Assembly: GCA_009760855.2 (NCBI GenBank)
Contig: WPIO01000012.1
Location: forward strand, 3,162,501-3,226,500
Length of the DNA stretch: 64,000 bases
Reading direction: 5' to 3'
Origin: Cristatella mucedo
Taxonomy: Eukaryota > Bryozoa > Phylactolaemata > Cristatellidae
The notes under the pieces were generated by a model, which saw only the letters and a list, made by a program, of their open reading frames with translations, ran no database searches and was not told the DNA's origin. Positions 43,381-54,264 of the stretch are shown in pieces. Numbering within the stretch: position 1 is the first letter of the stretch; every line of letters starts with the position of its first letter. A program made the translations under genes and the position numbers.

Positions 43381-43525
43381 ACAATTCATTTGTATAGCGC
43401 CACAAGAGGACCTAATCTCTATTCAGGCGCGTCACATGTACCACGTGGCCTGAGTTCACAACGTCGGCCAGACCTTGGTCGGGGCGAGCACCTTGACCAC
43501 TGGGCCAAACCAGCGCGGCAGCGTG
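43381..43525 (-). mobile_element. SINE-B
   Basis: Minus strand: 'gctggtttggcccagtggtc', box A 'tggcccagtggtcaagg', weak box B 'tgaactcaggcc', tail 'gcgcctgaatagagattagg' and 'tcctcttgtggcgctatac', then 'aaatgaatt'. Confidence 0.82.
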
Positions 43526-43965
43526 AGAAATTACGACTTTGTCTTATCATGCCCAGTACTGGCATTGCCTTCAACAATCCAGTTTAGCCTGCCTTTAGTT
43601 CAGTTAGTATGTGGAGTATGATAAACAATGTCCAGTCTCCAATGTCTCTTAGAGGCATCCACCCAACGGCAGACTCTTGAAGGGCAGTGAACAGTTAAGG
43701 CACTGCAAATTGGAACAAGAAGCACAATGCATTTGCTTTTACGACACGCTGATTCAGCAGCCGTAACATGATCGTAACCGCTCTACGTTGATAGACTTCA
43801 CGAAATCGAAGGTGACAGCATCACATTAATATGGTTGCTAAGTCAATGGCATTATCACAGAAGAAGTCACGCAGATGTTTTGAAACGAGAGTGAATAAGT
43901 TTCCTCAAGTCGCAAAGCATGCGAAAAGTAGTCGCCATTAAAACGTAGGTCTTGTGACATGATTT

Positions 43966-44094
43966 TACTTACCATTCAATTGCATTTCACTTTGCAGCAA
44001 ATGTAAAGCTCCTAGAGAGAGAGAGAGATTAAGTTCTCTGAGGGCGCTTTATCAAGTGAATTATTATTATTATTATTATTATCATTATTATCGG
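43966..44094 (+). mobile_element. L2-alpha 3' terminus inserted in repeat copy C
   Basis: 'gcaaatgtaaagctcctaga', 'gagagattaagttctctgag', 'ggcgctttatcaagtgaatt' and (ATT)n. Nearly identical to 19650-19760. Flanking sequence on both sides aligns to uninterrupted sequence in copy B (about 38085). Confidence 0.85.
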
Positions 44095-44317
44095 CAGGGA
44101 GTCATCTCCATCATCGTGTAGCATCGGCATGCGACATTAATCGCTGTCACTAAAATTAATACTGCCAACGCAACGCTCCTCGTCTGGCATGTAGCAAGGC
44201 TTGGCTACAGTAACAATAAAAATATAATTCAATACTTGTCGTCCAGACATCCTTTGCAGTAAGCTCGCTCGAAGTAAGAGAAAATAGCTGTTCAGCGTCA
44301 GAGCAGCAGTCCATAAC

Positions 44318-44542
44318 CTAAAAGGTTCGATTGGTAGCCGTCTCGAAGCAAGTTACAACAGTCATAGGCTCCAAAGTAGCTATAACCGGCTCAGGAAGAA
44401 TGACCACTTCACAACTCAAGTCGTCAGTCAAGGCGAAGGTACGAGAAAAATTCACCTTATCAGCAGCCATTTCCATTCTCTCGAGTGAACTCGTAATCTC
44501 TGGCCTCTCAAGCCGTAAATTAGGCTTCCCCAATTTCCACAC
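44318..44542 (-). pseudogene. Coding remnant in repeat copy C
   Basis: A 74-codon minus-strand frame with MEMAADKVNFSRTFALTDD and VVILPEPVIATLEPMTVVTC. Copy B at about 38660-38520 gives MAADDVQVSGTCRP and, after a frameshift, VALQEPLVATAISTTVVTYF. The shared pattern MAAD-x-V ... EP-(V/L)-(I/V)-AT ... TVVT-x-F-x-TAT supports descent from a protein-coding gene. Further upstream, copy C reads VAKPCYMPDEERCVGS. Family unknown. Confidence 0.4.
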
Positions 44543-45629
44543 GTGGAGCTCCAGCTATGGCCTGCCCCCCCCGTGCAGCACTGGTCACCTTATCGCTCTT
44601 GACGTCTTTAGATTAGCCTAGTAAGTTCAAGCCTGCTGCCGCCATTAGCAAACTCGACTTCCAGACACGCACCCTTCCCAGCACTATTCTCAGCTGGCTG
44701 CTCGTTAGCCCTCAAATTTCTGCACAAGTACGTTTAAATGCTGCAAAGTTCTGCCTGGCCCTCTGTACTGCCTCGGGACAGGCCGAGTATTCACTCCTTA
44801 TTTGCATCCTTTGGAAAGAACGACGCTCTTCCTCAATTTGCAGAACGGTTAAGCACGGCATCAAAATTCGCATTAGTTCAACTGGGGGATTTTCCTGAAT
44901 CCAGAGGTTTCCCTTAGCAGGCAGCTACTTTATCGCCTACAAACTCAGCATTGTATCGCATCTGTAATTCACACACGCGAACAATAAATTCCACATTTCA
45001 GGCTCAGCGTTCACCAATCAAGTCGCGAGCAACCAGGCTAGCTCAAGATGACTGCTAAGGGTCCTTAGCAATCATTCCACACTCCCGATTCCAAATGTTA
45101 CAAACATGGTGTGCAGCTTCTACGCCCAGTCAAAACTAGGCCGCAAACGCCGAGCTCGTAGCGATACTAGTCTCAGCCGACGCCCGACGAATTCCGGCGA
45201 CGCCTGAGCCTTGTAGTGCGGCTAGTTTACGTAAGCGCTGCACCAATGCACGCAGGTACGCCGGCAAACACACGGCAGTGACGAAGGACGCTCTCATACC
45301 TCGACATTTCAAGTCCGTATCCAGAATGCAGACAAGTCAATTTAACGGCTGCGGACGATTACACGTTCAACAGTGGCCTGTATGCATACCAACGGCTCTG
45401 CCGCCTACAGCTCAAATCGGCTCCAATGCTATTGCCCCGACTCTCGAATCCTGACTGTTCCACCTATCTCAGGGCCCAGGTTTTGTTTACGGCCTCGGCA
45501 ATAAACTTTCGTGTAATAGCATAAGCTCGAATAATAATTATCCGCAATAATTCGGCTGGTTAAGCTAACACGGCCGTTTCAAGGGATGGCGACTGGAAAC
45601 GCCAGCTACCGTGATTTTGAGAGCACTAG

Positions 45630-45730
45630 TAATAGTAACATTATTAATAATAATATCATGCATTTTTATATTTCCCTCGAGAACTGAATCTCTTTCTAAC
45701 CAATTTACAAATGCTGCAAAGAAAACATGG
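45630..45730 (-). mobile_element. L2-alpha tail fragment
   Basis: (TAA)-rich start, 'tttccctcgagaactgaatc' and 'caatttacaaatgctgcaaa': a decayed tail in minus orientation. Confidence 0.65.
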
Positions 45731-46030
45731 CACTACAATTTAGTTCCATTTCCATGCCGTCTTTCATGACGGGTGAAGCACTAGTATCAAATTAAAAGGA
45801 AACAGCTTAAATCGCTCATTCTATAAGGCATTATGCAGAAATGTTATCATGTTTATTAAACCTACAAAAACCAGTTACGAATATGTGCAAAGGCACCGGA
45901 AGACTAAAAGCGCCCAAGCAGGCTTCCGCGGCGCACGGGCGGTTGGGGAGTTATCTGCCCGCAGGGAGTTGCCCGCCCTCACCTGCAAGCCGGGCTTCTG
46001 CGCTTGACTTTCTGCTAACCTTCGCCAATG

Positions 46031-46070
46031 ATGGTGGCGAAGCAGTGCCCAAAATGCCACGAGAACGTAC
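46031..46070 (+). CDS. Candidate first coding exon with a CxxC knuckle (MVAKQCPKCHENV)
   Basis: ATG at 46031 (also in-frame ATG at 46028) in good context (G at +4) reads MVAKQCPKCHENV and meets donor-like 'gaac|gtacgt' (46066/46067) or 'gtac|gtaaaa' (46070/46071). It lies at the 5' edge of a CpG island, as expected for a first exon followed by a CpG-rich intron 1. A short N-terminus ending in a CPxC knuckle is reminiscent of the small UPF0547 (C16orf87-like) zinc-ribbon proteins. That is an analogy from memory; I found no second exon. Confidence 0.27.
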
Positions 46071-46752
46071 GTAAAAAGAAGCGGCCAAGCTAGCCTGGCA
46101 CCGCACTTCCGTCTAGCTCGCGCGTCCTCGCCCCGCCGGCCGCCGGTGCGTGGCTTCCAATGTCCCCCCTCTTCTACCTGCGGCCCGTTTTTGTCAGGCC
46201 GAGAGCTGTCGCTGCTCGTCCCATCCGGCTCTCGTCGCTGCTTCTGCTGTCCGCTCCAGCGCAGCGTTGCGTTGGCAGCTGCTCCGCTCTGCGCCCCGTA
46301 AGCCGCCGTGCCGAAAGCTCCTCTCCGACCGCCAGACCGACCGACCTCAGGGCGGAGGCTAGCTCGAGTCGGTCCGGCTCGTGGACGCTCTGCCGTCGTG
46401 CGAGCCTTCTTTCTGCGTCCCGGGCGCGGGCGCGTGGGAAGGCGGCTCGTTGGGCGCTCGGAGTTGTGCGCCGCATCTAGCTTGGGGATCGCGGCCTAGA
46501 TGTCGGCCGTCGGCCGCGTGCGTTAGACAATGGCCAGTGGGCCTGCACGCCCGCCGCCGTCGGTGCGATTGCGTCTTTTGCTTCTTTCCCACCGAGCTCC
46601 ACCCAGCAGCTGGCCTAGCGGCGACGGCTGGCCTAGCGGCGACGACGACGACTTGCGTGCTGCAGGCGTTCGTGCGTACGTCTGTGGCTGCCGCTCGTTT
46701 CGTTTCGTTTTGCTCTTCTTATTTGCGACTCAAACTCGGTTGGCTAGCCGCG

Positions 46753-46777
46753 GTTGACCGCGTGCTTCGCGGTCAAC
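46753..46777. repeat. Hairpin: 10-bp perfect stem, 5-base loop
   Basis: 'gttgaccgcg' + tgctt + 'cgcggtcaac' at the 3' edge of the CpG island. A U-tract does not follow, so there is no reason to call a terminator. Confidence 0.85.
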
Positions 46778-46800
46778 GTTAAGTGTGCCACCATCTAATT

Positions 46801-47570
46801 CGCACTCGGAATGTCGTCGATGTGGCAGGATGTGTACAGCAGACGCTCGTTCGTTCGTCGGTGGTTGCTTGGTAATGGTCGCTTGTCGATGCACCGAGCT
46901 CTCGATGCAAAAGATCTCGAGAGTTGTCCTAAGCAGTGAACGGCCGGCGCATTTCGTCGTTTGGGGCAAGGTTAGAGGTGCACCTACGGCATCCTGGATC
47001 GGCCTAGAACCCTTACTCAGCAGGCGTTTCCGGATGAACTGATTGAGCTTGAGCTGACTGATTGAGATGAACTGATTGAGCTCACTGGTGTCATAAACCA
47101 TTCTTTTCAAGAGTGATTCTTTGGTCACCTCATTACTGCCAGCTGCAGCTGAGGTAATTGCAAATTTCCTTAAATTAAGCAGCTCGGCTTAGGAAAAGAA
47201 GTTCTAGCCGAAAGTAGTAGTAGGTTTCGAGTTTGTGTGGTCTGGTGACAGCCAGTCGTTCGAGGAATACAATTTTTAAAAATTTCTCTGTCGTACATAA
47301 AAGACTATACGACTATCAGATCAAGATCCTGCTCTGTGGTTTACCTGTCTGTCTGCTAGGGTTATGCACCGGCTACTGTCTTATTGGCTTGGTGAATGGA
47401 TGGACATTGCTTGCCATCGACATTAATGCTTCTTTCTGACAGCAGGTCTTTCTTCTGATACCGATGTGGAAATCACTGTCGGATGCTGCATGCTTTCTGC
47501 TTACTGATGCCAGGTAAAAGATTCGGCAGTCAGTCTCACCTTATACGTTTTGGATTGATAATATTTATCG
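46801..47570. other. No recognised gene
   Basis: Contains a short imperfect triplication of 'gaactgattgagct' (about 47035-47081). Otherwise unclassified. Confidence 0.4.
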
Positions 47571-47574
47571 TCCT

Positions 47575-47655
47575 ACAGAATCCACGATCTCAAGTGCGTA
47601 GAAAGAGGCTCGAGTTCTTTTGTGGCACTATAAAAATATATTGTTATTATTATGT
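47575..47655 (+). mobile_element. L2-alpha tail, decayed
   Basis: 'caagtgcgtagaaagaggct', 'cgagttcttttgtggcacta' then TATTGTTATTATTATG: hairpin remnants plus the (ATT)n end. Confidence 0.6.
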
Positions 47656-48060
47656 CGCGAAGGTTTTAAAAGGGCACTAGGTATAATCTTTCTTACATTC
47701 GGCAAGGGCAAGTGTGAGCCCCCACAGCCACAGAGGGAACGGCAAGAGCAGTTGTCTGCAGCAGTTGTCTGCAGCAATGGTTTTCTAATGATGATAGTGA
47801 TGGATAAAAAGGCCTCCTGTAAGCCTTATGTGCACGAAAGTCTTGTGTATAGGGTAATTTTTCGCAATTATCCGACTGACCAGCATCGGTGCCAGTTGCT
47901 CGGTTTGCTCTCATTGATGGATTCGGAATCCTGCTGCTCGTCATCGAGCAACACTTGACTTGCAAAGTAAAACAACGAGCAGGCTATTTCTCAGCCTCAT
48001 TTGTATAATGGCAGGGGTGCCTGAGTGCAGGCTCTCCTGCCTGCAACAGGCAACATGGAG

Positions 48061-48065
<5 letters not shown>

Positions 48066-48151
<86 letters not shown>

Positions 48152-48206
48152 GCCATAGTAATAATAAATGCCTGTCGCAATGTAGTTGTAAAATAATATT
48201 TAGGTA

Positions 48207-48285
<79 letters not shown>
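48066..48285. repeat. (TA)n microsatellites
   Basis: Two long TA tracts (about 48066-48147, with two TG interruptions, and 48211-48285) separated by 60 bp of A/T-rich sequence. Poly-Ile/Tyr frames here are artefacts. Confidence 0.96.
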
Positions 48286-48286
<1 letters not shown>

Positions 48287-48478
48287 CATATCTAGCTATA
48301 ATATATAGCCTGCTACAAGACTTGAACCCATTACCTTTGGGCAAGGAATGCAAGTGCTGTACCCCAGGGCATAGACCTAGAGTCTCTAAAGGGGATCTAG
48401 CAATCTTAGCTTTTCAGCTCTGTCTTATTAAGTAGATCTCCAAGAAACACCTGTGAGAGGAGGCAGTGTAGCTCTGAT

Positions 48479-48598
48479 AATAATAATAGTAATAATAATA
48501 ATAATACATTTGATAAGTGCCCTCAGAGAACTCAATCTCTTTCTAGGCGCTTCAAAATTGCTACAAAGGAAGCACGATTGAATGATTAGTGGTAGCAT
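48479..48598 (-). mobile_element. L2-alpha 3' end (split)
   Basis: (TAA)n, tail hairpin, 'gcacgattgaatgattagtg', then broken off by the next L2 copy at 48599. Confidence 0.8.
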
Positions 48599-49425
48599 AA
48601 TAATAATAATAATATTGCACTTGATAAAGCGCCCTCAGAGAACTTAATCTCTTTCTAGGCGCTTTACATTTGCTGCAAAGTGATACGCAATAGAATAGTA
48701 AGTAAAATCATGCTTGAAAAACAAACAAAATGAATAACATGGTTAGGGGTTACATGCACTGGGTCAGCATGCAAATGTGGTTAGTGGCAGCATGAACAGT
48801 GTCAGCACGTATAAGCACATCGAGGACGAATCACAAGGACCCACTAAATGCTGTCCTAAATAGGTATGTTTTTAAGTTCTTTTTAAATGTGGTCAGGTCA
48901 GGGGATGTTCTGACGCAGGTCGGGAGGGAGTTCCAGGTTTTGGGAGCATACGACTAAATGCACGGTCTCCAAAGGATTTAAGGTTTGTACGAGGTATTTG
49001 TAGACTGTTGGATTCCGAAAAGCGGGTGGTACGATGCTTGGCCTGATGGGGGAGTATATCTGAGAGATAGGCTGGAGCCATAAAATGAAGGGACCTAAAA
49101 GTGAGTGACAAAACCTTGAAGTCAATCCGTTGCTTGACTGGAAGCCAGTGCAGGTCGGCGAGAAGTGGAGTAATGTTGCAACTGCGACTCTCATGACAGA
49201 CAAGCCTAGCTGCAGAGTTTTGCACCAGCTGCAATCGCCTGATCGCACATGCTGGTAGGCCAGTAAGCAGTGAGTTGCAGAAGTCGAGACGAGATGTCAC
49301 GAATGCATGGACCAACTTGGACGTGGTATCCTTATCTAAACAAGCCCTAATTTTAGCAATGTTATGAAGCTGAAAATAGGCTGATTTGACTGTGGAGCTG
49401 ATGTGGTCGTCTAACGATATAAGCA
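48599..49425 (-). mobile_element. L2-alpha LINE, ~830 bp 3' part
   Basis: Readable C-terminus on the minus strand from 49426: ISSTVKSAYFQLHNIAKIRA, LDFCNSLLTGLPACAIRRLQ, LVQNSAARLVCHESRSC, LHWLPVKQRIDFKVLSLTFR and LKSFGDRAFS. The 3' UTR and (ATT)n tail follow. The coding frame is open for 177 codons, so this is one of the youngest copies. Nearly identical to 49437-49937 over about 480 bp. Confidence 0.9.
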
Positions 49426-49436
49426 TGCTCGGTAAT

Positions 49437-49937
49437 AATAATAATAATAATAATAATATTGCACTTGATAAAGCGCCCTCAGAGAACTTAATCTCTTTCT
49501 AGGCGCTTTACATTTGCTGCAAAGTGATACACAATAGAATAGTAAGTAAAATCATGCTTGAAAAACAAACAAAATGAATAACATGGTTAGGGGTTACATG
49601 CACTGGGTCAGCATGCAAATGTGGTTAGTGGCAGCATGAACAGTGTCAGCACGCATAAGCACATCGAGGACGAATCACAAGGACCCACTAAATGCTGTCC
49701 TAAATAGGTATGTTTTTAAGTTTCTTTTAAATGTGGTCAGGTCAGGGGATGTTCTGATGCAGGTCGGGAGGGAGTTCCAGGCTGTGGGAGCATACGAGCT
49801 AAATGCACGGTCTCCAAAGGATTTAAGGTTTGTACGAGGTATTTCTAGACTGTTGGATTCCGAAAAGCGAGTGGTACGATGCTTTGCCTGATGGGGTAGT
49901 ATATCTGAAAGGTAGGCTGGAGCCATAGAATGAAGAG
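49437..49937 (-). mobile_element. L2-alpha LINE, ~500 bp 3' part
   Basis: Tail 'cttgataaagcgccctcag' with the same 3' UTR as the neighbouring copy ('gtgataca(c)aatagaata'), a few substitutions apart. Minus strand reads SMAPAYLSDILPHQAKHRTT and FGDRAFSSYAP. It ends abruptly where a further L2 fragment begins. Confidence 0.88.
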
Positions 49938-50048
49938 ACCCAATAGCACGGTTAGGGGTGACATGCACAGGGTCAGCATGCAACAGTGTTAGCAAGCATA
50001 AGCACGTGAAGGACGAATCACAGGGATCCACTAAATGCTGTGATAATA
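49938..50048 (-). mobile_element. L2-alpha 3' UTR fragment
   Basis: 'aatagcacggttaggggtga' and 'gcacgtgaaggacgaatcac' match the L2-alpha 3' UTR. Tail missing. SINE-B follows. Confidence 0.65.
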
Positions 50049-50176
50049 GAGCTGGTTTGGTACAGTTGTTAAGGTGCTCGCCCCGACCAAGGTCTGGCTG
50101 AGGTCGTGGGCTCGAGCCCCAAGGCATGTGTTAAGCGCCTGAATAGAGATTAAGTTTTCTTGGAGCGCCATACAAA
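50049..50176 (+). mobile_element. SINE-B
   Basis: 'gagctggtttggtacagttg' (box A 'tggtacagttgttaagg'), box B 'gggctcgagcccc', tail 'aagcgcctgaatagagatta', 'agttttcttggagcgccata', then 'aaataaatt'. Inserted within an L2 3' part that resumes at 50177. Confidence 0.85.
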
Positions 50177-50475
50177 TAAATTATGTATGAGTTTTTAGTT
50201 TCATTTTAAATGTGGACAAGTCAGATGTCGTGATGCACTGGTCGGGAGTGAGTTCCAGGCTTTGGGAGCATAAGAACTAAAGGCACGGTCTCCAAAAAAC
50301 TTGAGGTTTGTATGAAGTATAGTTTGATTAAACAGTTAGATTCCGAAAAGCGAGTGGTACAATGCTTAGCCTGGTGGGGGGGGGAGAAGATGTGATAGGT
50401 AGGCTGCAGCCAAAGAATGAAGGAACCAGAAAGTGAGTGACAAAACCTTGAAGTCGATGCGTTGCTCGAGAGGTG
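50177..50475 (-). mobile_element. L2-alpha LINE C-terminal fragment
   Basis: Continues the L2 interrupted by SINE-B: 'gagttccaggctttgggagc', 'cacggtctcc', and minus-strand HQAKHCTTRFSESN. A poly-G run at about 50377 is local. Confidence 0.75.
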
Positions 50476-51535
50476 AGACAGACCTTGAATTTTTACTTCA
50501 GAGGTCACTGATCATACAGCTAGGTTTAAGGGATTTGGGAATCGTTCTAGCGCCTCGGAAAGGCCATTCGTAATCGTCGAAGGGAGCCAGGGTCGCTGGC
50601 CTCCCCTTTCCAGAGGTCTGAGAGCCCCATGTTTGGTTCTTTAATTGCCCACTCGGCCAGGCTTCGAGCTAAGAATGTTACACGCTCGTTGCTGCCATCG
50701 TTGAATTAGCCTTAGTGGCTTGTAGCCGAGCAGCTACTACTTACATCATTTACCACGCCAACCATTCAGGGCCTGCCACGGCTTGGCTCTTCCATTAGTT
50801 TACTTTGTTACATTAGTTCATCTCGTGCAGTGGCATCGGCCTTCGTTTTGCCATCTTAATCTTTCAGGACAAACAATTAGCCGGCACTTTCTCCAGGCTG
50901 CAGGTCGTAGACGTCTGAAGATGGTCAAAACAATAATATGTCGTTTCTATAGTACCTTAGGAGAATAACTCTTTCTAGGAGGATGGCACCCGAGTGCCCC
51001 GGCTTTCTCCCAGTCTGCAATCATACTATTGGTCGACATTCGTTCCTTCGACCTTGACAGTCACTCGATGCATTGCCTCACACCTTTCCTTGTTCTTCTG
51101 TCGCAGCTCGGCAATTCGCCTGTGAAGCCGAATGTCTGTCTCAGATCTCTACATTCTCCTTGCAGTACTGCTGATGAGATCTCGGTCAGTAGATTTACGT
51201 GCTTCTTTGATGATTCCTCGTCACATTAGCAAGGTGTAGCTGTCGTCATGAGATAGTTGAAGGAATCGTCTGCGATCGTTGAAGGGCCATCTGTAAGTGC
51301 TTGACTTTTCTGCTAAAACATGAGCTTAGTCTGTGGCTAAGTCACTTGACCGTCATTTTAATTCATTGCAGTGGTGAAATGTGGCCAGAACAGAAGTTAC
51401 TGAATCCATGTAGTCACTGCCAGCAAAGTGTCTCACTACTCCTGGTCTTACCCCTACCCCACCCCATGCAACCATTTATTGTAGGCTATCTGACACATAA
51501 ACATAGCAAAGAACTCTTGTGGGGCTAAGGTTTTT
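50476..51535. other. No recognised feature
   Basis: Unclassified mixed sequence. Frames up to 75 codons lack motifs. Confidence 0.4.
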
Positions 51536-51704
51536 GGGCCGGGATAACCCAGGAGGTAAGGTGCTTGGACTTCGAGGTAGTGGCTTCGAAATCCCGTAGT
51601 GGAGTGATTCTTCATTTGCCAACTGCAAGTAGTGGTGATAGCCGATTAGGAACTTCTGCTACTGCTATACAAATGAGACTGTTAAATCAGCTAAGATTTT
51701 TTTG
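51536..51704 (+). mobile_element. Diverged SINE-A
   Basis: 'gggccgggataacccaggag' replaces the 5' end; 'gtaaggtgcttgg' continues box A; box B is mutated ('tggcttcgaaatcc'). The body 'caagtagtggtgatagcc' and 3' end 'gttaaatcagctaagattt' are clear. Confidence 0.75.
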
Positions 51705-52578
51705 CACGTTGCCTGAATCTTGATCATTCTTGGACCAGCCGGTTGTAGTAATCGGCACACCTATTTGTCCGGCTTATTAATAATAATAATATAAAGTGCC
51801 CTCAAAAAACTCAATCTCTTTCTAGGCACTTTACATTTGCTGCAAACGGAAATGCGATTGAATGGTGAGTAATATCATGCTTGATAAACAACAGGAATAA
51901 CATGGTTAGGGGTGACATGTACAGGGTCAGCATGCTAATGTGGTTAGTGGCAGCATGCACAGTATCAGCATGCATAAGCACATCAAGGACGAATCACAGG
52001 GACCCAGTAAATGCTGACCTAAATAGGTGTGTTTTTAAGTTCTTTTTAAATGTGGTCAAGTCAGGGGATGTTGTGACGCAAGTCGGGAGGAAGTTCCAGG
52101 CTTTAGGAACATGCCAACTAAATGCACGGTCTCCAAAGGATTTGAGGTTTGTACGAGGTGTTGGTAGACTGTTAGATTCCGAAAAGCAGGTGGTGCGATG
52201 CTTGGCCTAGTGGGGAAGTAGATCTGAGAGATAGGCTCGAGCCAAAGAATTAAGTGACCTCAAAGTGAGTGACAAAACTTTAAAGTCAATCCGGTGCTTG
52301 ACTGGTAGCCAGTGCAGGTCGGTGAGAAGTGGTGTGATGTGGCAACTGCGACGCTCACGACAGACAAGCCTAGCTGCAGAGTTTTGCACCAGCTGCAATC
52401 GCCTGATCGCACATGCCGGTAGGCTAGTAAGCAGTGAGTTGCAGAAGTCGAGACGGGATGTCACGAATGCATGGACCAACTTAGACGTGGTATCCTTAAC
52501 TAAACAAGCCCGAATTTTAGCAATGTTATGAAGCTGAAAATAGGCAGATTTGACTGTGGAGCTGATGTGGTCGTCTAA

Positions 52579-53226
52579 CTAGAGGTCACTTTGGAACATG
52601 ACACCTAGATTTTGAGCTGATTCAACTGGAGATATGCTGGCAGAGCCAATTTTGAGCGGCAGCCTTTCCAATTTCTGAATCACACTGGGTTTGCCCATAA
52701 CTAGTAAGTTAGTTTTATCATCGTTTAGTTTTAGAAAATGTGCTGCCATCCATGTGCGGATGTCATCATAACATGCAGCAAGTGAGTTGAGAGAATTCGA
52801 GGTGCTCGAAGGCTGGGAGGGATCAAAGCAAAGGTACAACTGAGTGTCATCTGCATAGAAGTGAAAGCCTAGATAATGCTTGGCAATCACGTCAGCAAGA
52901 GGAAGAGTATAAACCATGAAGAGAACCGTACCTAACACGGAGCCCTGAGGTACCCCATATTTCAGAGGTACCTCGGATGATCTTTGTCCATTCAGGTCAA
53001 TACTCTGGAATCTCCTACTGAGATAGGTCTTGAACCATTGCAGAGCAGTGCCAGTGATGCCCAGGCGAGATGAGAGGCACTCTAGAAGAACTTTGTGATC
53101 GATAGTATCAAAAGCTGCTGAAAGATCAAGCAAAACAAGCAGAGGCACTCTACCTATGTCTGCATTCCTAAGTTGGTCGTTGTACACCCTAAGCAATGCT
53201 GTTTCTAAGGAGTGATTAGCCCTCAA
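52579..53226 (-). pseudogene. L2 reverse transcriptase domain (fragment of ORF2)
   Basis: Open for 215 codons. It contains LDLSAAFDTIDH (residues 33-44, first catalytic Asp), GVPQGSVLG (91-99), and FHFYADDTQLYL with catalytic YADD at 124-127. Then HFLKLNDDKTNLLVMGKPS. These motifs, in this order, are those of L2/CR1-group LINEs. The catalytic residues are intact. The frame is broken on both sides. Confidence 0.93.
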
Positions 53227-54264
53227 GCCAGACTGGAACTTACTAGCAAGACTTGAAATTTTAATATATTAGTTCAGCTGATCCGCCACGATCCGTTCCA
53301 GTGTCTTTGATAGGAATGGTAGAAGGGAGACTGGGGGGTAGTTGCTCAAGTTCTCTTGGTCTAGTGTCGCTTTCTTGAGATGTGGCCTGACTACAGCTTT
53401 TTGTAAAGGTGCTGGGACATGACCTGAGGCTAATGACATATTAATGATGTTAGTTATGCATGGCAGCAGCAGATCAATGCAACGTAGGAGCAGGAAAGTG
53501 GGAATAGGGTCCAAAGGACTTGTTGTCTTCTTTGATTGGGATATGGACTTCAGGACGAGATCACTAGTGACCTACTTAAATGTAGACATTAAGGTGCATC
53601 CAGGAATCAGGGAACAGCATTCTAGGGGGATGTCATCGCAGGGATGGGCTCCCTGATCTTATCTATCTTCTGCACAAAGAATCGAGAGAAGCGATCGGCT
53701 AGATCATCACAAGCATCATTAGGTAAGGAGCTAATCTTGGAGTGGTTGAGGAGACGGTTGATCGTCATCAGCATTTTTTGATTGTGCATCTGTGATTCAA
53801 CAATGTTTTTTATAGAAGCTAGACTTGGCCTTTGCTTGGATCGATTGGTACGACCTACAGTAGTCTTCATATGCCTGTCGATGGAGAGTCAGTCCTGATC
53901 TTTTGTATGATTTTTCAAGCTTGTGCTTAGTAGACCTGGCTAGTTTAATGTCTGTGGTAAACCATAGGCCGTCTGGGCGAGGGCGAACAGTGTGCTTAGT
54001 CAGAGGTGCAAACTCGTCGAGCCTGTCAGGTAGTATCGTGTTGTAGCTATCTACCAATGATGACATATCGGAGGGAGGACAGAGAAGCAGAGGCGAAGCA
54101 GATATTCTTGCACGGACAGCATCGATGTCAAGGGTCTTGAGGTTTCTCGATTCACAGGTTATTTTAGAGGAGGAGGTGGGCACTCATTGTAGATTTAATG
54201 AGATCTGCATGTGATCAGATAAGCAGGATTTGGTAATAATTGGTGATGACAAAGTGCAGTTGTA

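Larger units (their letters stand above)
43600..45600 (-). repeat. Unclassified ~2-kb repeat family, copy C
   Basis: Same orientation and order as copy B. 'gcatttgcttttacgacacg', 'atggcattatcacagaagaa' and 'atcagcagccatttcc' match B closely. An L2-alpha 3' end (43966-44094) sits inside copy C but not copy B. The left limit coincides with the end of a SINE-B. Confidence 0.62.
45890..46800. other. CpG island
   Basis: A second CpG-dense block, sharply bounded by A/T-richer sequence. It contains a tandem 'ctggcctagcggcgacg' pair (about 46608-46644) and a 10-bp stem hairpin (46753-46777). Long Arg/Ala-rich frames on both strands are compositional. Confidence 0.65.

Noticed and set aside
46753-46777. 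Histone-type or terminator stem-loop
   Set aside because: Stem/loop sizes do not match the histone 3' element (6-bp stem, 4-nt loop), and no T-run follows.
47960-48353. Poly-Ile/Tyr frames
   Set aside because: Produced entirely by (TA)n microsatellites.
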